From: Candidatus Bipolaricaulota bacterium
GTDB taxonomy: Bacteria > Bipolaricaulota > Bipolaricaulia > RBG-16-55-9
Length of the DNA stretch: 16,439 nucleotides
Assembly (NCBI GenBank): GCA_015487455.1
Contig: WFPR01000062.1
Location: 1 to 16,439, forward strand
Reading direction: 5' to 3'
Positions within the stretch are counted from its first letter, which is position 1. Each line of letters starts with the position of its first letter. The notes under the pieces are model-generated. The model had not been told where the DNA came from, did not search any database, and worked only from the letters and a program-made list of their open reading frames with translations. Both the position numbers and the translations under genes were made by a program. Positions 6,989 through 13,628 of the stretch are shown piece by piece.

Positions 6989-8523
6989 AGCGGAAACACC
7001 CGCCTCCCGGCCACGTACGTCTCCACGACGCGGAGGTCCTTGAGCGCCTCGGGGGGACAGCGGGTGGGGTCGTCGCTCAGCACGACCAAATCGGCCCACT
7101 TCCCGGGCTCCAGCGAGCCCAGTTCGTGCTCCTGGAAGCCCGCGTAGGCCGCGCCCCGGGTGTACGCGTTGAGCGCCTCCTCGACGCTCAGGCGCTGGTC
7201 GGGGTGCGGCGCGTTCACCGCGCAATGCACGCCGTACAGCGGCCCGAAGGGCATCATGTCGGAGCCGAAGGCCAGCGGAATTTTCGCGTCTACAACCCGA
7301 CGGTGGGGGTCGATGCGGCGGTCCCGCTCCGGGCCCAGGCGCCGCTCATAAAGCCCGCCGGGGCCGCTCCACCGCACGAAGTTGGGCTGCATCGACGCGA
7401 CCACGCCCAGCTCCGCTGCCTTCTCGAGCTGCCCCTCCGTGGGCAGCTCGAAGTGCTCGATCCGGGCGCGATCCTCGGGCATGACGCCCGCGCGCTCCAA
7501 CGCCGTGAGCGCCGCCTCGATCGCCCGGTCACCGATCGCGTGGATCATGAGCGGGAAGCCCGCCTCCCGGGCTTCCTTCACGAGCCGGTCCAGCTCGTCT
7601 TGGGGGTAGTTGAGCTTGCCCCGGCTGGCGGGCTCGTCGGCGTAGGGCTCCCCAAAAGCGGCGTTGCGCGCCCCGATCGAGCCGTCGGCGAAGAGCTTGA
7701 TCGCCCCCAGGTGCAGCCACGCGTCGCCGAAGCCCGTCTCCAGGCCCGCCTCGACGAGCGCGTCCAGCAGCTCGACGACGGGGTTGAGCCGCACCCGCAG
7801 CGTGAGCCTCCCGAGGCGCTTCAGGCGCGCGTACGCCCGCAGCTGCTCCCTCGACGAGACGACGTCGTGGACGGCCGTGACGCCCAGCGCGTGCGCCCGG
7901 CGCTGGGCGGCGCCCACGGCGTCGATCAGCTCGTCCAAGGGGGGCTTCAGCCGCCGCAGCAGGGCCCACGCGGCCCGCTCGCGGAGCTGGCCCCGCACCG
8001 GATCGACCTCGTCCTCGGGGACGTCGGGGGGCACGTGCCGAAGGGCTTGGGTGTTGGCCACCAAGATGTGCCCGTCGACGCGGACGAGGGCCACGGGGCT
8101 CTGGGGCGCGAGGTCGTCCAGATCCTCGCGGGTGGGGAGGCGCCGTTCGGGCTCGGGCCAGCGGGCCTCGTCCCAGCCGCGGCCCAGCACCCACGCCCCC
8201 GGCCCGCGCCGCCTGACGGCCTCGCGCACCCGCTCGAGCAGCTCGCCGAGCGAGCCCGCCGTCGACAAGTCGAGGTAGAAGCCCGTCTCCTTGAGCCCCT
8301 CGGAGATCAAGTGGGTGTGGGCGTCGATGAAGCCGGGGAGCAGCGCCCGGCCTTGCAAGTCGACGATCCGGGTGCGCCCATCGGCGAGCGCTTGGAGCTC
8401 CTCCGCGGGCCCGAGCGCGACGACGCGCCCGCCGCCGACGGCCAGCGCCTCCGCCCTCCTCCAACCCCCGTCGGCGGCCGCGGGGAGCACGACCCCGTTG
8501 ACGAAGAGCAGGTCGACGCCCAT
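6985..8523 (-). CDS. Metal-dependent amidohydrolase, amidohydrolase-3 (YtcJ-like) family
   Basis: Members hydrolyse amide or related bonds at a metal centre in a TIM-barrel; known substrates include N-substituted formamides, but most are uncharacterised. The 512-residue protein has a beta-sandwich start, then the metal-binding GFIDAHTH (H69, H71). Further on are GRGWDEARWPE, VRVDGHILVANTQAL, IKLFADGSIGARNA, the metal ligands in LMIHAIGDRAIE and ARIEHFELP, and the catalytic Asp in FGSDMMP. It ends with the family motif AYAGFQEHELGSLEPGKWADLVVL. All ligands appear intact. ATG 8523 is the first canonical start in this frame after the HU gene, but has no clear ribosome site. It lies 118 bases downstream of hup and may be read from the hup promoter. 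Its TAA overlaps the TAG of the convergent permease gene. Confidence 0.9.
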   Translation of the reverse strand: MGVDLLFVNGVVLPAAADGGWRRAEALAVGGGRVVALGPAEELQALADGRTRIVDLQGRALLPGFIDAHTHLISEGLKETGFYLDLSTAGSLGELLERVREAVRRRGPGAWVLGRGWDEARWPEPERRLPTREDLDDLAPQSPVALVRVDGHILVANTQALRHVPPDVPEDEVDPVRGQLRERAAWALLRRLKPPLDELIDAVGAAQRRAHALGVTAVHDVVSSREQLRAYARLKRLGRLTLRVRLNPVVELLDALVEAGLETGFGDAWLHLGAIKLFADGSIGARNAAFGEPYADEPASRGKLNYPQDELDRLVKEAREAGFPLMIHAIGDRAIEAALTALERAGVMPEDRARIEHFELPTEGQLEKAAELGVVASMQPNFVRWSGPGGLYERRLGPERDRRIDPHRRVVDAKIPLAFGSDMMPFGPLYGVHCAVNAPHPDQRLSVEEALNAYTRGAAYAGFQEHELGSLEPGKWADLVVLSDDPTRCPPEALKDLRVVETYVAGRRVFPL

Positions 8524-8641
8524 GTCGCTTAAAGCGAGGCAGAAGGCGACCGGAGCGCCCTCCCCTTCGCCTTCGACGTCGGCGGGCGCCCCGGTCGTCC
8601 GTCCATCGATCGTGTGGGTCAGGAAAGCGGCTGGGCTGGGC

Positions 8642-8923
8642 TTAGCGCCCCCGGGCCAAGGCCTCCTTGAACGCCTTGCCGGGGCGGAACTTCGGGACCA
8701 GCTTGGCGGGCACCTGCATCTTGCGGCCGGTCTGGGGGTTGATGCGGGTGGTGGCCTTCTGCTGGCGCGCCTCAAAGGTGCCGAAGCCCGTGAAGGTGAC
8801 CTTGTCCTTCTTGGCGCAGGCGTCGATGATCAGTTCCAGGGCGGCGTCGACGGCCGCGCGGACCTCCTTCTTCGGCAGCTTGGTCTTCTTGGCCAGCTGG
8901 TCCACGAATTCGGCCTTGTTCAT
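8642..8923 (-). CDS. hup: HU/IHF-family DNA-binding protein
   Basis: HU dimers bend and compact DNA and assist replication, repair and transcription. The 93-residue protein is full length: MNKAEFVDQLAKKT, a helical dimerisation region, VTFTGFGTFEARQQKATTRINPQTG (the beta-arm start), then the C-terminal FRPGKAFKEAL. The RINPQTG motif with the arm Pro is present. Thr and Arg in the arm (KATTRINP) resemble ordinary HU more than sequence-specific IHF. An AAGGAGG ribosome site precedes the ATG. A near-consensus promoter lies 35-65 bases upstream, giving a leader of roughly 28 bases and suggesting high expression. The amidohydrolase gene follows after 118 bases without an obvious terminator. Confidence 0.96.
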   Translation of the reverse strand: MNKAEFVDQLAKKTKLPKKEVRAAVDAALELIIDACAKKDKVTFTGFGTFEARQQKATTRINPQTGRKMQVPAKLVPKFRPGKAFKEALARGR

Positions 8924-8958
8924 GGAACTCCCCCTCCTTCCCCCTTGGGATTGGCCGA

Positions 8959-8987
8959 ATTATAGGGCAGATCCCGGCGAAAGTCAA
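8959..8987 (-). promoter_or_regulatory. sigma70-like promoter of hup, with its -35 overlapping the upstream stop codon
   Basis: On the minus strand TTGACT (8982-8987, 5 of 6) is followed after exactly 17 bases by a perfect TATAAT (8959-8964). The TGA within TTGACT is the stop codon of the upstream zinc-ribbon gene. Confidence 0.82.
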
Positions 8988-9217
8988 GAGGAGGGGGCTT
9001 CGGAAGCCGCTGTCCGCCCCCTGCCCTTGATTTGCCCCCAGAACTCGATCTCCCCGCACTGAGGGCAGCGAAGCGTGTAACAGTACGCGAGATCGGGGCC
9101 GGGAGCCTCCGTGGGCCGCTCCCCCTCGGGCTTGCGGTACAGCCGCCCCACCCCCTCGCAGAAGGGGCAGTACAACGACGTGATGATGATGCGCTCGGGT
9201 AGTCGGGTCAACGGCAT
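8984..9217 (-). CDS. Small zinc-ribbon protein, function unknown
   Basis: The predicted product has 77 residues and I do not recognise its family. It carries two CxxC pairs: CPFC (C17, C20) and CPQC (C51, C54), with an extra C46, which suggests one four-Cys zinc site. The first pair reads CPFCEGVGR, like a single DnaJ-type CxxCxGxG knuckle; the second resembles a rubredoxin-like or transcription-factor ribbon. Reality is supported by a GAGGTG ribosome site seven bases before the ATG (9225-9230), a candidate promoter at 9237-9265, and its stop codon lying in the hup -35. It could be a nucleic-acid-binding or redox adaptor. Its immediate neighbours are a nucleoid protein and a DNA repair enzyme. 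Confidence 0.7.
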   Translation of the reverse strand: MPLTRLPERIIITSLYCPFCEGVGRLYRKPEGERPTEAPGPDLAYCYTLRCPQCGEIEFWGQIKGRGRTAASEAPSS

Positions 9218-9236
9218 TCGCGATCACCTCGGGGAG

Positions 9237-9265
9237 ATGATAGCCCATCGACGCTTGATCCCCAA
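9237..9265 (-). promoter_or_regulatory. Possible promoter of the zinc-ribbon gene (divergent from the repair gene)
   Basis: On the minus strand TTGGGG (9260-9265, weak) and TATCAT (9237-9242, 5 of 6) are 17 bases apart, leading into the GAGGTG ribosome site. Its -35 abuts the -35 of the opposite promoter. Confidence 0.45.
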
Positions 9266-9284
9266 GCCCCGCGCGCCTTAGAAT
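9255..9284 (+). promoter_or_regulatory. Possible promoter of the alkyltransferase-endonuclease V gene (near-leaderless)
   Basis: TTGATC (9255-9260) and TAGAAT (9279-9284, 5 of 6) are 18 bases apart. The -10 ends 9 bases before the ATG at 9294, so the transcript would start at or just before the start codon. No Shine-Dalgarno is present, which agrees with leaderless translation. Confidence 0.5.
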
Positions 9285-9293
9285 CGCCCCGAC

Positions 9294-10475
9294 ATGGCCC
9301 TCTACGGCGAGCGCGGCCTGGATGAGCTTTTGCATGTGGACCTGCGCGCCTACACGCTGGCGCTCCTCAAGCAGATCCCCAAGGGCCGGGTCACGACGTA
9401 CCGGGCGCTGGCCCTGGCGCTGGGGGACGCGCGGGCGGCGCGGGCCGTCGGGCAGATCCTCGCGGACAACCCAGAGCCCGACGTCTACCCCTGCTACAAG
9501 GTGGTGCACAGCGACGGGCGGGTGGGCGAGTACAGCGGGCCGGGCGGCTCCGACGAGAAAATCAAGCGCCTCCGGCGCGAGGGCATCCCCGTCCGCGACG
9601 GGCGGATCCCCGATCTCAAGCGCTACGCGTTCCACGGGTTCAAGACGGACAGGCCGCTGGAGAAGCTGAGAAGGCTGCAAGAGGAGCTGGCCGCCCGCGT
9701 CGTCAAGGAGCCCGCCTTGAGCCTAGACGACGTCCACGCCGTGGGCGGCGTGGACCTCTCGTACCCGGGGCCGTGGGAGGGCGTCGGCGCCTACGTGAGC
9801 GTGGCGCGGGGGACCCTGCGCCCGCTCGCGGCCGAGACCCACCGCTGTGAGGTCGCGTTCCCGTACATCCCGACGTACTTGGCGTTCCGCGAGCTGCCGG
9901 TGCTGCTGCCCCTGCTCCGGCGGGTGCGCGAGAGGAACCGGCTGGCCGAGGTGATTTTGGTGGACGGCAGCGGGATCCTGCACCCGCGCCACGCGGGGAT
10001 CGCGTCGCATCTGGGCGTGCTGCTGGACCACCCGACCGTGGGGGTCATCAAGCGGCTGCTCTACGGGCGCGTTGATGTGAAGGGCATGGGGGAGGGCGAG
10101 ACGCGGCCTGTCCGCGACCCCGAGACGGGCGACGTGATCGGGATGGCCGTCAAGACCCACGAGCGGGCCGACCCCCTGTACGTCTCGATCGGGCACAAGG
10201 TGGATCTGACCATGGCCGTGCGGCTCGTGCTGGAGCTCGCGAAGGGGCACAAGCTGCCGGAGCCCATCCGCCGGGCGCACGAGCTGTGCACCCGAGCCGC
10301 CCGCTCCCCCCTGAGGGGCGACCCCGGCGTCGGGGTCGGGAAGGAAGCCCGAGCGGAGGCCGAGCTGCCCCTGCTCGCCCAGGGCCAGCCCTCGAACGCT
10401 CCCAAAGGGAAGGCAGAAGAAGCGGGAGTCACAAGGGCCGAGAAGAAGCCTAGGCAGATGGCGCTGGACTTGTGA
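9294..10475 (+). CDS. Fused O6-alkylguanine-DNA alkyltransferase and endonuclease V
   Basis: This two-domain DNA repair protein has 393 residues. Residues 12-105 are the DNA-binding/active-site domain of an Ogt/MGMT alkyltransferase: IPKGRVTTYRALA helix-turn-helix, the Arg-finger region ARAAR, and the acceptor Cys C67 in YPCYKVVHSDGRVGEYSG. The usual PCHRV motif is PCYKV here. The Cys is kept, so it is not an ATL-type (PWHRV) protein. From about 125 to 345 is endonuclease V, which cuts near deoxyinosine or inosine: GGVDLSY (D154), PYIPTYLAFRE (E200), LVDGSGILHPRHAG (D224, H230) and a Lys-containing TVGVIKRLLYG. All metal ligands appear intact. A Lys/Ala-rich tail of about 50 residues follows. 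A similar fusion is known from the archaeon Ferroplasma acidarmanus. ATG 9294 has no ribosome site. Confidence 0.93.
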   Translation: MALYGERGLDELLHVDLRAYTLALLKQIPKGRVTTYRALALALGDARAARAVGQILADNPEPDVYPCYKVVHSDGRVGEYSGPGGSDEKIKRLRREGIPVRDGRIPDLKRYAFHGFKTDRPLEKLRRLQEELAARVVKEPALSLDDVHAVGGVDLSYPGPWEGVGAYVSVARGTLRPLAAETHRCEVAFPYIPTYLAFRELPVLLPLLRRVRERNRLAEVILVDGSGILHPRHAGIASHLGVLLDHPTVGVIKRLLYGRVDVKGMGEGETRPVRDPETGDVIGMAVKTHERADPLYVSIGHKVDLTMAVRLVLELAKGHKLPEPIRRAHELCTRAARSPLRGDPGVGVGKEARAEAELPLLAQGQPSNAPKGKAEEAGVTRAEKKPRQMALDL

Positions 10476-10503
10476 GCACGCGGGAAGGGGGGGATTCACG
10501 CCC

Positions 10504-11076
10504 ATGCGGCTCGACCGCGAGGAGGCGCTCGCGCTCGTCCGCGAGCACACCAAGAACGAGAACCTCATCAAGCACATGCTGGCCGTCGAGGCGGCGATGC
10601 GGGCCTACGCCCGCAAGTTCGGGGAGGACGAGGAGAAGTGGGGCATCACGGGCCTGCTGCACGACTTCGACTACGAGAAGTTCCCCAACAAGGAGCACAG
10701 CCCCACGGAGGGCCACCCGAGCTGGGGCGTCCGACTCCTGAGGGAGAAGGGCTACCCGGAGGACGTCTGTGAGGCCATCCTGGGGCACGCGGACTACACG
10801 GGCGTCCCCCGCCGGACGCGGATGGCCAAGGCGCTCTACGCCTGTGATGAGCTGACGGGGCTGATCGTGGCCGTGGCCCTGGTGCGCCCGAACAAGAAGC
10901 TCGCCGAGGTGACCGTGGAGTCCGTCCTGAAGAAGTGGAACGACAAGTCGTTCGCGCGGGGGGTCAACCGTCAGGACATCGAGCGCGGCGCCCAAGAGCT
11001 GGGCGTGCCCCTCGAGGAGCACATCCGGACGGTTCTAGAAGCAATGCAGGGGATCGCCGATCAGTTGGGGCTTTAG
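10504..11076 (+). CDS. HD-superfamily phosphohydrolase-like protein
   Basis: HD-domain proteins are metal-dependent phosphohydrolases acting on nucleotides or nucleic acids; this subgroup is uncharacterised. The 190-residue protein shows the ordered metal ligands H24 (LIKHMLAVE), H53-D54 (GLLHDFDYE), H71 (EGHPSWG), H95 (ILGHADYTG) and D115 (ACDELTGL), so the site looks complete. A purine-rich AAGGGGGGG element lies about a dozen bases before the ATG. It follows the alkyltransferase-endonuclease V gene after 28 bases and is probably cotranscribed. A role in nucleotide-pool or repair chemistry is a guess from this position only. Confidence 0.85.
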   Translation: MRLDREEALALVREHTKNENLIKHMLAVEAAMRAYARKFGEDEEKWGITGLLHDFDYEKFPNKEHSPTEGHPSWGVRLLREKGYPEDVCEAILGHADYTGVPRRTRMAKALYACDELTGLIVAVALVRPNKKLAEVTVESVLKKWNDKSFARGVNRQDIERGAQELGVPLEEHIRTVLEAMQGIADQLGL

Positions 11077-11090
11077 CCAAAGCTGGAGCC

Positions 11091-11396
11091 ATGATTGTGC
11101 GCATTTGGCATGGTCGGGTGCCGACGAGTAAAGCCGACGCTTATCGCGCGTTCCTGAACGACCGTGCGATCCCTGACTACAAAAGCGTGGAAGGGAACCG
11201 CGGGGTTTACATATTAGAGCGACGTGAAGGGGCCGTCACCCATTTCCTCACGCTGACGTTTTGGGAAAGCTGGGAGGCCGTTCGCCGCTTCGCGGGTGAG
11301 GACGTGGAAGCTGCGAAGTACTATCCTGAGGACGAGGAGTTCTTGTTGGAGTTTGAACCTCGTGTGGTTCACTACGAGGTAGTGGGCCAGGGCTGA
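11091..11396 (+). CDS. Small ABM-fold (antibiotic biosynthesis monooxygenase-like) protein
   Basis: The 101-residue protein has the ferredoxin-like pattern of dimeric alpha-beta barrel proteins: IVRIWHGRVPTSKADAYRAFL, then NRGVYILERREG, FLTLTFWESWEAVRRFAGED and AKYYPEDEEFLLEFEP. Family members include small monooxygenases, heme-degrading enzymes and many proteins of unknown role, so no substrate can be given. The start ATG has a GGAG only a few bases away, and the gene sits 14 bases after the HD gene. Its G+C content is somewhat lower than its neighbours (about 59 versus 65 percent in the lines I counted), which may reflect recent acquisition. It ends only 5 bases from the stop of the convergent DUF35 gene. 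Confidence 0.75.
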   Translation: MIVRIWHGRVPTSKADAYRAFLNDRAIPDYKSVEGNRGVYILERREGAVTHFLTLTFWESWEAVRRFAGEDVEAAKYYPEDEEFLLEFEPRVVHYEVVGQG

Positions 11397-11401
11397 TTGC
11401 G

Positions 11402-11878
11402 CTATATGGGCCTAAAATAACGGATGTCCGTGATCTTCCCCTCGCGCTCGGCTGGCGGCTTCAGCACGGCCTCGACGACCATCCCGACGTGAACGCGCTC
11501 GGGCGGGGCGTCGCCCAGCTTGTGCAGGAAGGGCGTGATGTTGGGGCCGAACTCGATGAGCGCGAAGACCTCCGGCGGGTCGAGGGGCTCCCCCTGCTTG
11601 TTCACGTACACCACGGTGAACGCCTTCACCCGCCCGCGCAGGCCCACGTCCCGAAGCTCTTTGAGCTCCGCGAAGCAGCGCTCGCAGTACAGACGGGGCG
11701 GCACGTACGTCCAGTCGCACCGCTCGCAGCGCGAGCCCAAGAGCTTCCCCTCGTCGCGCAGCGCCTCGAAGAAGCGCTGGCCCATCACCCCGGCGCCGTA
11801 AAAGTAGTGGTCGGCCTCCATGTCGCCGAGCCAGTGCCGGGGCTCCGTCGCCTTCTGCATGGGCTCGAAGAAGGCCAT
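11402..11878 (-). CDS. DUF35 (ChsH2-like) zinc-ribbon/OB-fold acyl-CoA-binding protein 2
   Basis: DUF35 proteins pair a rubredoxin-like zinc ribbon with an OB fold and act as CoA-binding partners of thiolase-fold enzymes; examples are archaeal acetoacetyl-CoA thiolase/HMG-CoA synthase complexes and the steroid aldolase Ltp2-ChsH2. The 158-residue protein has a helical N terminus ending FFEALRDEGKLLGSRC, the zinc ligands C51, C54, C65 and C68 (CERC, CERC), then the OB fold from about residue 80, including FTVVYVN and ALIEFGP. It ends in DIRYFRPI. It starts 4 bases after DUF35 protein 1 and is the last gene of the thiolase operon. Its OB part is about as long as that of protein 1, but the N-terminal segment is shorter. 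Confidence 0.9.
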   Translation of the reverse strand: MAFFEPMQKATEPRHWLGDMEADHYFYGAGVMGQRFFEALRDEGKLLGSRCERCDWTYVPPRLYCERCFAELKELRDVGLRGRVKAFTVVYVNKQGEPLDPPEVFALIEFGPNITPFLHKLGDAPPERVHVGMVVEAVLKPPAEREGKITDIRYFRPI

Positions 11879-11882
11879 AGCC

Positions 11883-12428
11883 TTATCGCCCCCTCGGGCG
11901 GAAGTACCGGATGTCCAAGATGGACCCGACGCGCTCGCCCTCGGGCTTCCAGACGGGCTCGACGGGCATCCCGATGTGGAGCTCTTCAGGGGAGACCTCG
12001 CCGAAGTAGTGCATGAAGCCGCAGTGGGGCGGCGCGCCGTCGAGCGCGATCGTGCCCACCAGGATGGGCTCTTCAACGCGGTTGGCGTCGGTGTCGATGT
12101 ACGAGACGGAGAACGTCTCGACGACGCCCGTGCCCGGCAGCTCGACCCACTCGTCCGTGGGGCGGAAGCACCGCTCGCAGAACATCCGCGGCGGCACCAG
12201 CACCCGGCCGCAGCCGACGCACTTGCGGCCTAAGATCTTCCCCCGCTTGAGGCCCTCTAAGAACGCGCTGATGGCGATCCCGGCGGCCCAGGCGTACCTC
12301 GCCCGCGGCTTCGCGATGATATGGGGGAGTTGAGCTTCCTCCTGGGCCGAGAGCCGTCGGCCCTGAGGGTTCGGGGGCGGGCCGAATCGCTCATCGTTGT
12401 GGGTTTGCGTGCGGGGCTCGTGGGCCAT
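11883..12428 (-). CDS. DUF35 (ChsH2-like) zinc-ribbon/OB-fold acyl-CoA-binding protein 1
   Basis: This is the paralogue and operon neighbour of the previous DUF35 protein, with 181 residues. A hydrophilic N-terminal segment of about 45 residues precedes the helix and zinc ribbon (C70, C73, C84, C87 in KCVGCG and FCERC). The OB fold follows, with VVETFSVSYIDTD and TIALDGAPPHCGFMHYFG, and the end is ILDIRYFRP as in protein 2. It starts 4 bases after the thiolase A stop. A GAGGAGG sequence in the last thiolase codons acts as ribosome site, so translation should be coupled and the subunits made together. Two distinct DUF35 proteins for two distinct thiolase-fold proteins suggests either two matched pairs or one hetero-complex. 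Confidence 0.9.
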   Translation of the reverse strand: MAHEPRTQTHNDERFGPPPNPQGRRLSAQEEAQLPHIIAKPRARYAWAAGIAISAFLEGLKRGKILGRKCVGCGRVLVPPRMFCERCFRPTDEWVELPGTGVVETFSVSYIDTDANRVEEPILVGTIALDGAPPHCGFMHYFGEVSPEELHIGMPVEPVWKPEGERVGSILDIRYFRPRGR

Positions 12429-12432
12429 CGGG

Positions 12433-13626
12433 CTATCGCCTCCTCATCACGACGACGCTGCTGAACTGCATGAGATCCCCCCAGGCTTGGGCCACGCCCG
12501 TCCGCGCGTCCTTCTTGACCTGGCGGGGTCCCGCCTGCCGGGAGAGCTGCCAGTACAGCTCCCCGATCTTGATCCCCAGCGTGGCGGCAATGGGGTTCCC
12601 CACGCCCAGGAGGCCGCCGCTGGGGCAGACGGGCAGCTCCCCGTCCCGTTGCGTCTTGCCCTCCCGCGTCAGGATCGCGGCCTCGCCGGGCTCGGCCAGC
12701 CCCAGCGCCTCCAGGTGCTGAAGCTCCTTGTAGTCGAAGGGGTCGTAGGGCTCGGCGATGTCGATCTCCTTGCGGGGGTCCTTGATCCCGGCCATGTCGT
12801 AGGCCATCTTGGCCGCGCGCGCCACGAACTTGGGGAACGCCAGATCCCGATTGGTCCACATCGTGGTGTCGATGCACCAGCCGACCCCCTCGATGAACAC
12901 GGGCGCGTCCGTCAGCTCGTAGGCGATCTCCTCCCGCGTCAGGACGACGGCCGCGGCGCCGTCGGAGGGCGGGCTGATGTCCAACCGCCGGACGGGCAGG
13001 GCCAGCGGCTCCGAGTTCAGCACGTCCTCGAGGGTGATGTCGGGGTCGGCGAGCTGGGCGCAGGGGTGGCCCACGGCGTTTCGCTTGTTCTTGACGGCCA
13101 CCAGGGCGATGTCCTCGTAGCGGACGTTGTACGTCCACATGTAGCGCTGCATCTCCATGGCGAAGATCCAGACGAGATTGGGCTTCAAGGGGCGATCCAA
13201 GATGGGGTCCCAGATGTGGGCGAAGGCGCTCTGGGCGTGGGGGCGGACGCTGCTCATCTTCTCCTCGTTGACGACCAAGACCGTGTCGAACAGCCCCGAA
13301 GCGACGTGCCACCAGCCCACGATCGGGGTCATGACGGCGGTCCCGCCGCCCGTGAACACCCGCATGAACGGCTTTCCGCTGCCGCCCGCCCCGTCGAGGA
13401 GCCACTCGCCCTTCTTGTGGACGCCGTCGAAGGCGTCGGGGGCCGTCCCGACGATCACGGCGTCGACGTCGTCGAGCGTGAGCCCGGCCTGGTCGAGCGC
13501 CTGCTTGGCCGCCTCCCAGGCCATCTCCTTGCCCGTCTCCTGGAGCCGGCGGGCGAAGACCGTCATCCCGGCCCCGACGACGGCCACATCCCGCCTGGGC
13601 TTCCGCAGGTCAGATTTCGGGATCAT
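12433..13626 (-). CDS. Thiolase-fold protein A (SCP-x/lipid-transfer thiolase-like) lacking thiolase catalytic residues
   Basis: The 397-residue protein has the full thiolase fold: RRDVAVVGAGMTVF at the start, VASGLFDTVLVVNEEKM, LDISPPSDGAAAVVL, and CPSGGLLGVGNP near the end. Aligned by eye to archaeal SCP-x-type thiolases (RVEAACASGS...EKM, no gaps), the nucleophilic Cys is Gly94 in RVFTGGGT. The GHP His is Asn344 (GVGNP), the HDxF His is Tyr294 (EPYDPF), and there is no Cys in the C-terminal GVAQAWGD segment. Normal Claisen chemistry is therefore unlikely. Loss of the Cys is known in the DUF35-partnered aldolase Ltp2, where tyrosines act instead. The start ATG has GGAGG nearby, 2 bases after thiolase B. 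Frame and fold are intact, so it is not a pseudogene. Confidence 0.88.
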   Translation of the reverse strand: MIPKSDLRKPRRDVAVVGAGMTVFARRLQETGKEMAWEAAKQALDQAGLTLDDVDAVIVGTAPDAFDGVHKKGEWLLDGAGGSGKPFMRVFTGGGTAVMTPIVGWWHVASGLFDTVLVVNEEKMSSVRPHAQSAFAHIWDPILDRPLKPNLVWIFAMEMQRYMWTYNVRYEDIALVAVKNKRNAVGHPCAQLADPDITLEDVLNSEPLALPVRRLDISPPSDGAAAVVLTREEIAYELTDAPVFIEGVGWCIDTTMWTNRDLAFPKFVARAAKMAYDMAGIKDPRKEIDIAEPYDPFDYKELQHLEALGLAEPGEAAILTREGKTQRDGELPVCPSGGLLGVGNPIAATLGIKIGELYWQLSRQAGPRQVKKDARTGVAQAWGDLMQFSSVVVMRRR

Positions 13627-13628
13627 CG

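Noticed and set aside
6811..8532. 573-codon plus-strand open frame opposite the amidohydrolase
   Set aside because: It begins inside the DppC-type gene and crosses the convergent junction; the minus strand carries all amidohydrolase motifs.
8524..8641. Extra coding sequence upstream of the amidohydrolase (a VEGEGEG stretch)
   Set aside because: The frame is open but contains no ATG, GTG or TTG between the hup stop and ATG 8523, so it is treated as leader.
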